This document shows, piece by piece, positions 1 through 5,311 of a stretch of DNA of 5,479 nucleotides. The notes beneath the pieces were generated by a model. The model did no database searches and was not told the DNA's origin. It worked only from the letters and a program-made list of their open reading frames with translations. This DNA comes from Bacillota bacterium (GTDB taxonomy: Bacteria; Bacillota_A; Clostridia; Lachnospirales; WQUN01): contig WQTQ01000077.1 of the NCBI GenBank assembly GCA_009786175.1, positions 1 through 5,479 on the forward strand, in the 5' to 3' direction. A program made the translations under genes and the position numbers. Every line of letters begins with the position of its first letter. The first letter of the stretch is position 1.

Positions 1-128
1 TAAGGGGACGTAACCTATATTTACTTGTTACATCCCCTTATGTATGGGCTATATAAGAGGGTGGGCGGGTTTTATCTCCCGCAAACGCTTTTGTTGCCTG
101 TGTTTTTTAGACTAACCTTTTGGTTGTC
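1..128. repeat. Hairpin-rich region before the orphan toxin
   Basis: Three inverted repeats precede the toxin frame. Positions 1-14 pair with 27-40, giving a 14-bp stem with one mismatch. Positions 65-69 (GCGGG) pair with 78-82 (CCCGC) around an 8-base loop. Positions 110-117 pair with 122-128 around TTTT, with one bulged T. None is followed by a clean T-run on the + strand, so they are not convincing terminators. A weak promoter-like pair (TTGTTA at 25-30 and TATATA at 50-55, 19-base spacer) overlaps the first stem. I see no gene here. Confidence 0.45.
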
Positions 129-145
129 CTCTTTAGCATAAGCCT

Positions 146-886
146 TTGGGGTTGAATAGTTGGGTGTTTTATGTCTGGAGAGATTATGTTAGTTGTCCTT
201 ATGGTCAGCGCCAAGGGGCGACAACGACGGATATAGCAAATAGGGCAGCACAGAATATAAGAAACCACAGAGGTCAAAACCATCAAGTAACGATTAGACA
301 AATTACCTCACCACAACAGTTTACAGAGTTATGGCGAGAAATGTTTAACTCTGGTGTGGTATATGATGTCAAAATAATCGGGCATGGTTCCATTGCACAT
401 GTAGGAAATGAACCGGGGAGTTTTATGTCAGCTACGGGCAGTTTAACACCTTGCCTTATGGCAATGTATGTTCCTGGGGCAAGAATTGGCGTAGCGTTCC
501 TAACAATGCCTGGCGGTAGGTTTTACGCTAGAAGCCACGGACAAATGGGGGCAAATTCGCGATCTGTAGCTGATTTACAACCTGTAACAATGAAAAATTT
601 AACTTTAATTGCTTGCAACCAAGCACACCGCGGTAGTTACAATATGGTTTACGGAATGGGGAAGCGGCACAATATAACAGGGTTTATTACAGGCGTTGAG
701 GGTGGCGCAGTCTTTAGATTTAGTGATAATCGCCTAGTAGTTGGTGGTGCTACTAGCGTTGTTCCCAGCGCGTGGCGCAATCCCATTGAATACGCTCGAT
801 TTGTGAGGCGGAACGCGACGTGGTATTCATGGAGGGTGGATAACCAAAGGGCAGGAGTGAGAACTTTTCGTGGATCTAACTTTTAG
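146..886 (+). CDS. Orphan RHS C-terminal toxin tip, caspase-like cysteine protease fold (candidate)
   Basis: The frame opens after a TAG at 134-136 and reads H-K-P-L-G-L-N-S-W. PLGL matches the DPxGL motif that ends the RHS core and begins the variable toxin tip, with K in place of D. No ATG occurs in frame until residue 67, and the TTG at 146 has no Shine-Dalgarno sequence. This therefore looks like a stored tip detached from its RHS core, probably not translated on its own. Numbering from the TTG, beta-rich segments carry IIGHGS (His80) and LTLIACNQA (Cys157). The spacing and context match the His-Gly and Cys strands of clan CD (caspase/gingipain/CHAT-like) peptidases. Several RHS tips have a comparable domain with an S/A-C-N motif. 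Cleavage of a target-cell protein is inferred; the substrate is unknown. A tightly spaced small membrane-protein gene follows, as expected for a toxin-immunity pair. Coding is confident, RHS-tip identity good, protease activity tentative. Confidence 0.72.
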   Translation: MGLNSWVFYVWRDYVSCPYGQRQGATTTDIANRAAQNIRNHRGQNHQVTIRQITSPQQFTELWREMFNSGVVYDVKIIGHGSIAHVGNEPGSFMSATGSLTPCLMAMYVPGARIGVAFLTMPGGRFYARSHGQMGANSRSVADLQPVTMKNLTLIACNQAHRGSYNMVYGMGKRHNITGFITGVEGGAVFRFSDNRLVVGGATSVVPSAWRNPIEYARFVRRNATWYSWRVDNQRAGVRTFRGSNF

Positions 887-897
887 GAGGGCTGATA

Positions 898-1335
898 GTG
901 ATTTCAACCAGTAAAATTAAGTTTATTGTGATTATTCTTATTATAGTCCTGCTTGTAATGTTTTGGCACGGTTGTTTTAGCCGAAATAGTTTTAGTTTAG
1001 AGATAATTGCGGACGAAGTTTATAGCATTGCCGGTTTCCGATATGGTGTAGGAGATAGATATATAACGTGCAGAAATGAAATCCAACGGATTGTTAGACG
1101 ATTAAATTCTTATCGTTTGACGCCGATGGAACCAAGTGAGATTGTTGTAATGGGCGAAACACCACGAGTTTCTATGGTGCTTTTCGATGAAGGTGGTTAT
1201 CGTGGTTGGGTGATTGTAATGAGAGGAGAAAGACAAATGCAGATTGCACAGACTCCAGTCGGGTATGAGGGATTGCGAGATTGGCACAGAATTAGAGGTT
1301 TTCGTGGTTGGTTTGCGCCGAGAGTATTAGAATAA
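898..1335 (+). CDS. Small membrane-anchored protein, presumed immunity partner of the orphan toxin
   Basis: This 145-residue protein starts at GTG 898. AGGAGG at 885-890 overlaps the stop codon of the toxin frame and sits 7 bases before the GTG, so the start is well supported and the two genes are tightly coupled. Residues about 7-23 are a strong hydrophobic helix (IKFIVIILIIVLLVMFW) followed by HGC at 23-25. This could be a signal anchor or a weak lipoprotein site. The remainder is a soluble domain with the order 'YIT..EIQRIVRRLNS', then beta strands. That layout recalls small Firmicute lipoproteins of the DUF5301 type, though I do not recognise the family firmly. Its position directly after a toxin tip suggests it protects the cell by binding the toxin, perhaps on the outer face of the membrane. 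The immunity role is inferred from context only. It ends shortly before a terminator. Confidence 0.75.
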   Translation: MISTSKIKFIVIILIIVLLVMFWHGCFSRNSFSLEIIADEVYSIAGFRYGVGDRYITCRNEIQRIVRRLNSYRLTPMEPSEIVVMGETPRVSMVLFDEGGYRGWVIVMRGERQMQIAQTPVGYEGLRDWHRIRGFRGWFAPRVLE

Positions 1336-1345
1336 AGAACTAGCG

Positions 1346-1398
1346 ATTGTATTCAACTTGCCTGCAACTTGCCACCACAGGAATAACGGCAATACAAT
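1346..1398. repeat. Inverted repeat after the immunity gene
   Basis: ATTGTATT (1346-1353) and AATACAAT (1391-1398) are perfect 8-bp arms. Between them lie CCTG and CAGG as an inner pair and two direct copies of AACTTGCC. The element sits between the stop codon and the terminator stem. It may extend the transcript end structure; no other role is visible. Confidence 0.4.
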
Positions 1399-1403
1399 AA
1401 TAG

Positions 1404-1444
1404 CATAAAAAGGTGTTTGACCGAAAAGTGAACGCCTTTTTATG
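1404..1444 (+). terminator. Rho-independent terminator of the toxin-immunity unit
   Basis: Positions 1404-1418 pair with 1430-1444. The stem has two G-U pairs, an A-rich left side (AAAAAGG) and a T-rich right side (CCTTTTT), with a loop of about 11 bases. Because both flanks are A/T runs it could stop transcription from either direction. It closes the toxin-immunity unit and marks the last position that clearly belongs to it. Confidence 0.75.
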
Positions 1445-1454
1445 TTTAGAAGGA

Positions 1455-1565
1455 GTGTCCAAAATTAGAAAAGTTCAAGTTGAGGACGCCGTTTTTACAG
1501 CTTTAGTGAGGTCAGCGTGCGCCCAATTGACTTCTCAGAAAACAGCGACATTTTTATCCGTCTAA
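1455..1565 (+). other. Short open frame, possible 5' stub of a disrupted gene
   Basis: GTG at 1455 opens a 36-codon frame beginning with S-K-I-R-K-V-Q-V-E-D-A-V. The run KVQVEDAV resembles the first residues of MoeA-like molybdopterin-binding proteins (K-V-x-V-E-D-A-V-G-M), and the likeness ends after the Val. AAGGAG at 1450-1455 touches the GTG, so spacing for translation is poor. It could be the host-gene half of an old insertion junction or simply a chance match. The frame also runs through the GTGCGCCC core of the oriT candidate, so the region after codon 13 is probably not protein coding. Confidence 0.2.
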
Positions 1566-1621
1566 CTTTTATCAAGCATCGTGTTTTGGGGACAAAACAC
1601 AACTTGTCAGGGAATCCCTGA
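1511..1621 (+). other. Candidate origin of transfer (oriT)
   Basis: GTGCGCCC at 1517-1524 matches the core of nick regions used by several mobilization systems (TGCGCCC in RSF1010, pTiC58 and pGO1-type origins). Two hairpins follow. One has 8-bp perfect arms at 1581-1588 and 1593-1600 around the tetraloop GGGA. The other is a near palindrome at 1607-1621 (TCAGGG, AAT, CCCTGA). A MobC-like gene begins about 290 bases downstream, the usual neighbourhood of an oriT. The nick position cannot be read from the sequence, and the assignment rests on a short motif plus context. Confidence 0.4.
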
Positions 1622-1906
1622 AACCCTCCAGTCAAAAAAAGAAATTTTTACGGTGATAAAATTTCCGCCACCGGCGGGGACGTTAGGACGAAAGACGTGG
1701 TTATGATATTACAAACTTGAAAGTTTGGTGGAACTGGTCGCCCGATGGTTGACGCTACCGCACTCCACCGCCGAGCAAGCTCGGCAGTTCCGTTTGGTCT
1801 TTTTATAGTGTATTCATATGACCATCGGTAATGAGGCAAAAATAAATTATGTGGCAGCGGGGACACAAAAAACTCTCGCAAATACTATTATGCAAGGGGA
1901 ATGATT
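1622..1906 (+). other. Structured untranslated leader before mobC
   Basis: I find no convincing gene here, but several nested inverted repeats. CAAACT and AGTTTG (1712-1717, 1722-1727) pair around TGAA. GGAACT and AGTTCC (1730-1735, 1786-1791) pair with GCCGAG/CTCGGC (1770-1775, 1780-1785) nested inside. CCGATGGT pairs with ACCATCGG (1742-1749, 1821-1828), which is incompatible with the GGAACT stem because it crosses it. The two alternatives could form a pseudoknot or a switch. A 77-codon frame on the - strand (1648-1881) is a likely shadow. AGGGGA at 1895-1900 serves mobC. Confidence 0.4.
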
Positions 1907-2254
1907 ATGAGTAACAGAACCATAGAAATTAAGTGTCGCCTAAACCAGAGGGAATTTGACAAACTAAACAATCGTGTTAAAAAAACCGGAATGTCACGCG
2001 AGAATTACCTTCGTCATCTAATCAACAGTCTCGTGCCCACCGACACTCCGCCGCCCGATTACTTTGCCATGATGAAAGAGCTGCGTCAAATCGGAGTCAG
2101 TTTAAAACAAATCGCGCATAAGGCGCATATGCTAAACGTGATTGACACAAAACCTTACTCCGAAAATATAGCCGCTCTAAATACCGCAGTGGTAGAAATT
2201 ACCAATGCAGTCATGCTCCCACGTAAAATTGAAATGCAGACACCTAAAAAATAA
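1907..2254 (+). CDS. mobC: MobC-like relaxosome accessory protein
   Basis: This 115-residue protein is counted from ATG 1907, chosen because AGGGGA (1895-1900) lies 6 bases upstream. The alternative ATG at 1901 abuts that site with no spacer. The N-terminus (TIEIKCRLNQREFDKL, then an 'R..KTGMSRENYLRHLI' helix) has the layout of a ribbon-helix-helix DNA-binding fold. The second half has the MobC hallmark 'ELRQIGVSLKQIAHKAH' (L-x-x-I-G-x-x-x-x-Q-I-A). MobC proteins bind the oriT and help the relaxase reach the nick site. A candidate oriT lies upstream, but the relaxase gene that normally follows or overlaps is absent: the next 0.57 kb contains only a terminator and structured DNA. The length is normal for the family, so the gene looks intact. 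Family assignment is good; activity without a resident relaxase would depend on another element. Confidence 0.82.
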   Translation: MSNRTIEIKCRLNQREFDKLNNRVKKTGMSRENYLRHLINSLVPTDTPPPDYFAMMKELRQIGVSLKQIAHKAHMLNVIDTKPYSENIAALNTAVVEITNAVMLPRKIEMQTPKK

Positions 2255-2351
2255 ATACAAAAGAGTGGACGAGGCGCAAGCGGTTCGCAAGAGTTCTTCA
2301 TGCAAATGTAAATTTTTTGTGAACGAGGGTTGATAAATCGGCTCTGACTGT

Positions 2352-2402
2352 GGAAATAGGTAAGGAGATAAATATATTACTCCTTACCTGCTTCCCTTTT
2401 TT
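2352..2402 (+). terminator. Rho-independent terminator after mobC
   Basis: AGGTAAGGAG (2358-2367) and CTCCTTACCT (2380-2389) form a perfect 10-bp stem with a 12-base A/T loop. GGAA (2352-2355) and TTCC (2392-2395) can extend it across a small internal loop. A run of six T follows at 2397-2402. It ends a unit in which mobC is the only gene, about 100 bases after the mobC stop. Confidence 0.75.
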
Positions 2403-2830
2403 GGGGTGAGTTGGGAAAAGTAAATATCCATTCATCAAACACGTTCCCATTGCTTTTGTGATGAGCATAAGCCACGTTAGCGATTGCGCCGAGACGATTT
2501 GTGGGATAACGGAAACAGGGTTTCATATTGCTTTTGAGCCTGCTTGTCCTTAACCCACAAATCTAGCGAGAACAGTCGGCTATAAATGTCAGATTGCCAC
2601 CGACACGGCGAAAACAGGCAAATGGGGATAATGATACTCCTGCCCGGTCATAAAGTCGAGCGGTAAAACCGTCGTAACAAGTGGGGGCAGCTCGGAGAGA
2701 ACCTCGGAGGGGTGAGATTCCCGTGGAGCGGTCAGCAACCCGCCGTTTGATGATTTCCCAATATCTTGGTGACGAAGACAAATAAAGATGATTTTGATAG
2801 ATAAAACGAGAATAAGAGGAGACTATTTTA
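2403..2830 (+). other. Gene-poor structured region between mobC and the recombinase operon
   Basis: No well-supported gene was found. GATTTGTGGG.TAA (2496-2509) is mirrored at 2550-2563 with one mismatch, enclosing about 40 bases. From 2637 onward there is a compact run of stems. CTGCCC/GGGCAG (2640-2645, 2685-2690) encloses a bulged hairpin (2657-2674). GGG/CCC (2710-2712, 2720-2722) carries a TGAGATT loop. GCGG/CCGC spans 2728-2731 and 2740-2743. A 47-codon + frame near 2417-2560 and a 130-codon - frame (2563-2955) lack recognisable features and start signals. The region may be a structured RNA, a recombination or replication control site, or the scar of deleted transfer genes. Confidence 0.4.
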
Positions 2831-3001
2831 ATGACCAAAACCGAAAAATCAGCATCTGACAAACTTTTTGCCGAGCGTGATTTAGTGATAAACGGCACAA
2901 AATTTCGTGTGCAAAGCGTTTTTAACGAGAAAGTAGAGCTGGAATCCGCCATCAAAAATGTCGTTGTCAGAAAGATGTCAGAGCATGAAAAAGCAAGTTA
3001 A
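2831..3001 (+). CDS. TnpW-like small transposon protein
   Basis: This 56-residue protein begins at ATG 2831, with AAGAGGAG (2814-2821) 9 bases upstream. It starts M-T-K-T-E-K-S-A and contains a central stretch 'LVINGTKFRVQSVFNEKVELE' followed by a helix 'AIKNVVVRKM'. That order (an I/V-x-G-T-x-Y/F-x-V strand pair, then F-x-E, then a basic helix) fits the TnpW family of small proteins found in Tn4451-like and other clostridial elements, often near the recombinase gene. Their biochemical role is not established. A regulatory or accessory role in excision is only a guess. It probably shares a transcript with the recombinase, whose start is 155 bases downstream across a hairpin leader. Coding is well supported by the ribosome site and composition; the family call is moderate because the protein is so short. 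Confidence 0.65.
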   Translation: MTKTEKSASDKLFAERDLVINGTKFRVQSVFNEKVELESAIKNVVVRKMSEHEKAS

Positions 3002-3045
3002 ATGATAATAAATCGCCGTGAAAATTAGAAATGTCATCTAAATCA

Positions 3046-3149
3046 TCGAATAATCGAATAATCGACAAGTCGCTATTGAAAAAGGTACTGCTTTTTGGTA
3101 TGCTTTCTATACTGCGTAGCGGCTTGTCGTTTCTTCAAAGAATAGGAGG
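3046..3149 (+). promoter_or_regulatory. Hairpin leader of the recombinase gene
   Basis: Positions 3063-3075 pair with 3117-3129, giving a 13-bp stem with one G-U pair and a 41-base loop. An inner stem, AAAAAG/CTTTTT (3079-3084, 3091-3096), can form within it. The left arm abuts two tandem copies of TCGAATAA (3046-3061). The structure ends 14 bases before AGGAGG (3144-3149), which sits 7 bases from the recombinase ATG. It could tune transcription or translation of the recombinase, or be a recombinase binding site. The sequence cannot decide which. Confidence 0.5.
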
Positions 3150-3156
3150 AAACATC

Positions 3157-4758
3157 ATGAAGAAGCGCGAGTACTACAACGTCGGTATCTATTGCCGTCT
3201 ATCAAAAGACGATGTTGGTAGCGGTGATAGCTCCAGTATTACAACGCAAAAATCAATGCTTGAGAAGTATGTCCATGACAATGGGTGGGCGGTCTATGAC
3301 TGTTATATAGATGATGGTTATAGCGGCACAAACTTTCAAAGACCTAACTTTGAACGTATGATTGATGACATCGAAGCCGGAAAAATAAATATGGTCGTAG
3401 TAAAGGATCTGTCAAGGCTTGGCAGGAATTACATTATGACGGGCCAATACACAGACTTTTACTTCCCCGACCGTGGTGTTCGGTTTATAGCTCTAACTGA
3501 TGGTATAGACACCAAAAACGCCGATAACGACATAGCCCCATTTCGCAATATTCTGAATGAAATGTATTCAAGAGACCTCTCTAAGAAAATTCGTTCATCA
3601 ATGCGAGCAAAAAAGTTAAAAGGTGAATATGTTAGCAATTATACGCCAATCGGGTATTTGAAGGATCCAACCAACAAAAATCGCCTTGTAGTCGAAGAAG
3701 AAGGTGCAGCGATTGTACGCAGAATCTATGAAATGTGTGCAAATGGAAATGGCAGCAAAAAAATCGCTAAAGTTCTGAATGCCGAAGGTGTGTTAAGTCC
3801 AATAAACTATCGGCGGTTGCACCGAGGGCATGATGTAGACATTAAAGGTAACTTTTGGCACGTTGAAAGCGTGGCACATGTTCTTAGAAACAGGATTTAT
3901 ACAGGCGATATGGTTCAAGGTATCGTTGAATGTTCGCAGTTCAGAAGAACACCGGCAAAACGCAAGCCAAAAGAAGAATGGATAATTACGCCAAATATGC
4001 ACGAGCCAATCATTGATCGTGAATTGTGGGAACGAGTGCAGATATGTGTTAGTTCCCGAAAGCGTGTCACCCGTGACGGTGAAGTCCAATTGTTTGCAGG
4101 ATTCTTAAAATGTGAAGATTGTGGTGGTTCACTTAGCTATTCGTCCTCGCATGGAAGTGAGAACTATACTTGCGGTCTATATCGTAGGAATGGGAAAAAC
4201 TCGAAGAGAGGCTGCACCGCCCACTATATCCGTAAGGATACGTTGGAGCAGGTCATATTGGATGATATTAAGCGGCACGCAAAATTAGCTGTGTGTGACG
4301 AAAAAGGTTTTGCCGACAAACTGCTTGCCATGAACGATGAAAATCAGAATCATCAGTTAAAAGCGTTGAATACGGAACTAAAAAGCGTCGAAGCGAGACA
4401 TTCCGAACTCGATAAAATTATCAAGAAGCTGTTTGAAAATACGGTAGAAGGCACTCTGACCGACAGCAGATTCCAAAAGCTGTCCGTGGAGTACGAAACC
4501 GAACAAACAAGCCTTGAAAGGCGGATTGAGGATATACACAATGAGCTTGATAGACTAACCCAAGGTCGTGAAGATTCCACAGCTTGGGCGGAACTTATCA
4601 AGGATTATTGCCAAATAAAAAACCTTGACCGAATTATTCTTACCGAACTTATTGAGAAGATTGTCATAGGTGAATCACGGATTGTCGATGGCGAAAAAGT
4701 AACCGACATAACTATTTACTACAGATTTGTAGGAGCGGTGGGACAGCTCGCCGCCTAA
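3157..4758 (+). CDS. Large serine recombinase, TnpX/TndX type
   Basis: This 533-residue protein starts at ATG 3157, fixed by AGGAGG at 3144-3149. A longer in-frame start at 3031 has no ribosome site and would translate the hairpin leader. Residues 1-150 are the resolvase catalytic domain: V-G-I-Y-C-R-L-S with Arg14 and the nucleophile Ser16, a 'DDGYSGTNFQRPNFERM' block near 52-68, and D-L-S-R-L-G-R (84-90) with the active-site arginines. Residues about 160-300 form the recombinase domain. A zinc ribbon follows (Cys319, Cys322, Cys339, Cys353), then a coiled coil (about 395-470) and a C-terminal DUF4368-like end. All key residues are present and the length is normal, so it looks functional. 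Such enzymes excise elements as circles and integrate them by a four-strand serine-linked exchange, usually with a 2-base core. Here it lies near the right end of the element, as expected. Confidence 0.93.
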   Translation: MKKREYYNVGIYCRLSKDDVGSGDSSSITTQKSMLEKYVHDNGWAVYDCYIDDGYSGTNFQRPNFERMIDDIEAGKINMVVVKDLSRLGRNYIMTGQYTDFYFPDRGVRFIALTDGIDTKNADNDIAPFRNILNEMYSRDLSKKIRSSMRAKKLKGEYVSNYTPIGYLKDPTNKNRLVVEEEGAAIVRRIYEMCANGNGSKKIAKVLNAEGVLSPINYRRLHRGHDVDIKGNFWHVESVAHVLRNRIYTGDMVQGIVECSQFRRTPAKRKPKEEWIITPNMHEPIIDRELWERVQICVSSRKRVTRDGEVQLFAGFLKCEDCGGSLSYSSSHGSENYTCGLYRRNGKNSKRGCTAHYIRKDTLEQVILDDIKRHAKLAVCDEKGFADKLLAMNDENQNHQLKALNTELKSVEARHSELDKIIKKLFENTVEGTLTDSRFQKLSVEYETEQTSLERRIEDIHNELDRLTQGREDSTAWAELIKDYCQIKNLDRIILTELIEKIVIGESRIVDGEKVTDITIYYRFVGAVGQLAA

Positions 4759-4838
4759 AACGCCTGTTAAGTTAGAGTTTGATAACCAACATTAAGCTCG
4801 TAATATAGATATTTTATGTTGTACTGCTCAAAGAGATA
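4759..4838. other. Probable right end of the element and junction with RHS DNA
   Basis: This 80-base gap separates the recombinase stop from the first recognisable RHS core residue. It contains an A/T-rich near palindrome, AATATAGATATT, at 4803-4814, and the 9-mer TTTTATGTT (4812-4820) that recurs near the left edge at 1438-1446. No terminator with a T-run is seen after the recombinase. The exact exchange point is not visible. Confidence 0.4.
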
Positions 4839-5150
4839 TACTCTGGAGAATACTACGACTGGGAAACGGGGACATACTACCTACGAGCGAGACATTTTAA
4901 TCCAAGGACAGGTCGCTTCACGCAGCCGGATCCGTTCTGGAACATTCACAACATGCAAAGCGGCCCCAACGCAATTATGCAAGCTGCAAACTTGTTCGTG
5001 TTTGGCATCAATAATCCGGTAAGATGGATTGACCCGAGTGGTTTGTTTATAATTCCTGCGGCAATGAACCCAACACACAATTTGGGTTTGGGACCTATAC
5101 TCGGAATAGGACCAATAATAAATCATAATCCTATTGTTGGAGTAAATACC

Positions 5151-5209
5151 GGTGCGGGAACAAGTGTGATTCAAGGTCCGGCAGGCGCGGGGACAAGCGT
5201 GAGTCAAGG
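5151..5209 (+). repeat. Imperfect tandem repeat encoding GAGTSV
   Basis: Two 26-base copies (5151-5176 and 5184-5209) match at 22 positions and are offset by 33 bases, so the reading frame is kept. They encode G-A-G-T-S-V-I-Q-G and G-A-G-T-S-V-S-Q-G in the linker after the RHS core. Three of the four differences fall in third codon positions, suggesting an old in-frame duplication kept under protein-level selection. Confidence 0.6.
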
Positions 5210-5278
5210 CTCAGTAGTAGGCGCAACTTCAAGCCAAGTAACAAGCGGTAATATGATGATAATAGGCACACCGTTCTT

Positions 5279-5311
5279 TGGATTTGGCTTTGGATTTGGA
5301 TTTGTATTTGT
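5279..5311 (+). repeat. Short GGATTT-type repeat encoding FGFGFGF
   Basis: A six-base unit of the form GGATTT/GGCTTT/GTATTT is repeated about five times and encodes alternating Gly-Phe, then Val-Phe. It forms the core of the hydrophobic segment of the RHS tail. Such short tandem units can change length by slippage without changing frame, since the unit is two codons. Confidence 0.55.

Larger units (their letters stand above)
1445..4811 (+). mobile_element. Reduced mobilizable element with serine recombinase and MobC, no relaxase (ends approximate)
   Basis: Between two RHS pieces lies a block holding a MobC-like relaxosome protein, a TnpW-like small protein and a large serine recombinase of the TnpX/TndX type, all on the + strand. 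In Firmicute elements such as Tn4451, Tn5397 and Tn1549 these gene types accompany a relaxase, and in the conjugative ones also type IV secretion genes. None of those is present here, so the block looks like an element reduced to its transfer origin, an accessory relaxosome gene and its mobility gene. The exact ends are not visible. The left edge lies after the terminator and the right edge between the recombinase stop (4758) and the RHS core (about 4838). A 9-base match, TTTTATGTT, at 1438-1446 and 4812-4820 may or may not be the target repeat. Confidence 0.65.

Noticed and set aside
1517..1524. 5' end of a group II intron (GTGCGCC start)
   Set aside because: No domain V hairpin, no intron-encoded reverse transcriptase and no matching 3' end are present downstream.
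1648..1881. 77-codon open frame on the - strand
   Set aside because: It covers the hairpin-rich mobC leader, lacks a recognisable motif, and is better explained by inverted repeats keeping both strands open.
2708..2745. FMN riboswitch
   Set aside because: Only one half-like segment is present. The joining bases differ from the conserved GACCG, the second GGTGAAATTCC half is absent, and no riboflavin gene follows.
2700..2760. Cobalamin riboswitch
   Set aside because: GGTGAGATTCC followed by GCGG and CCCGCC is suggestive, but the conserved ACTGT after CCGCC and the flanking stems are missing.
2563..2955. 130-codon open frame on the - strand
   Set aside because: It overlaps the well-supported tnpW-like gene and the structured region, has no ribosome site that I can see, and shows no recognisable domain.
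1046..3065. CRISPR array or tRNA genes
   Set aside because: No regularly spaced direct repeats and no cloverleaf with a recognisable T-arm were found. The short tandem copies at 3046-3061 have no spacers.
3031..3156. 42-residue N-terminal extension of the recombinase
   Set aside because: There is no ribosome site before 3031, the extension contains a long hairpin, and family members begin shortly before the catalytic 'YCRLS' as with ATG 3157.
4816..5022. 68-codon + frame from ATG 4816
   Set aside because: It is a shifted reading of the RHS core, whose conserved residues are unmistakable in the other frame.
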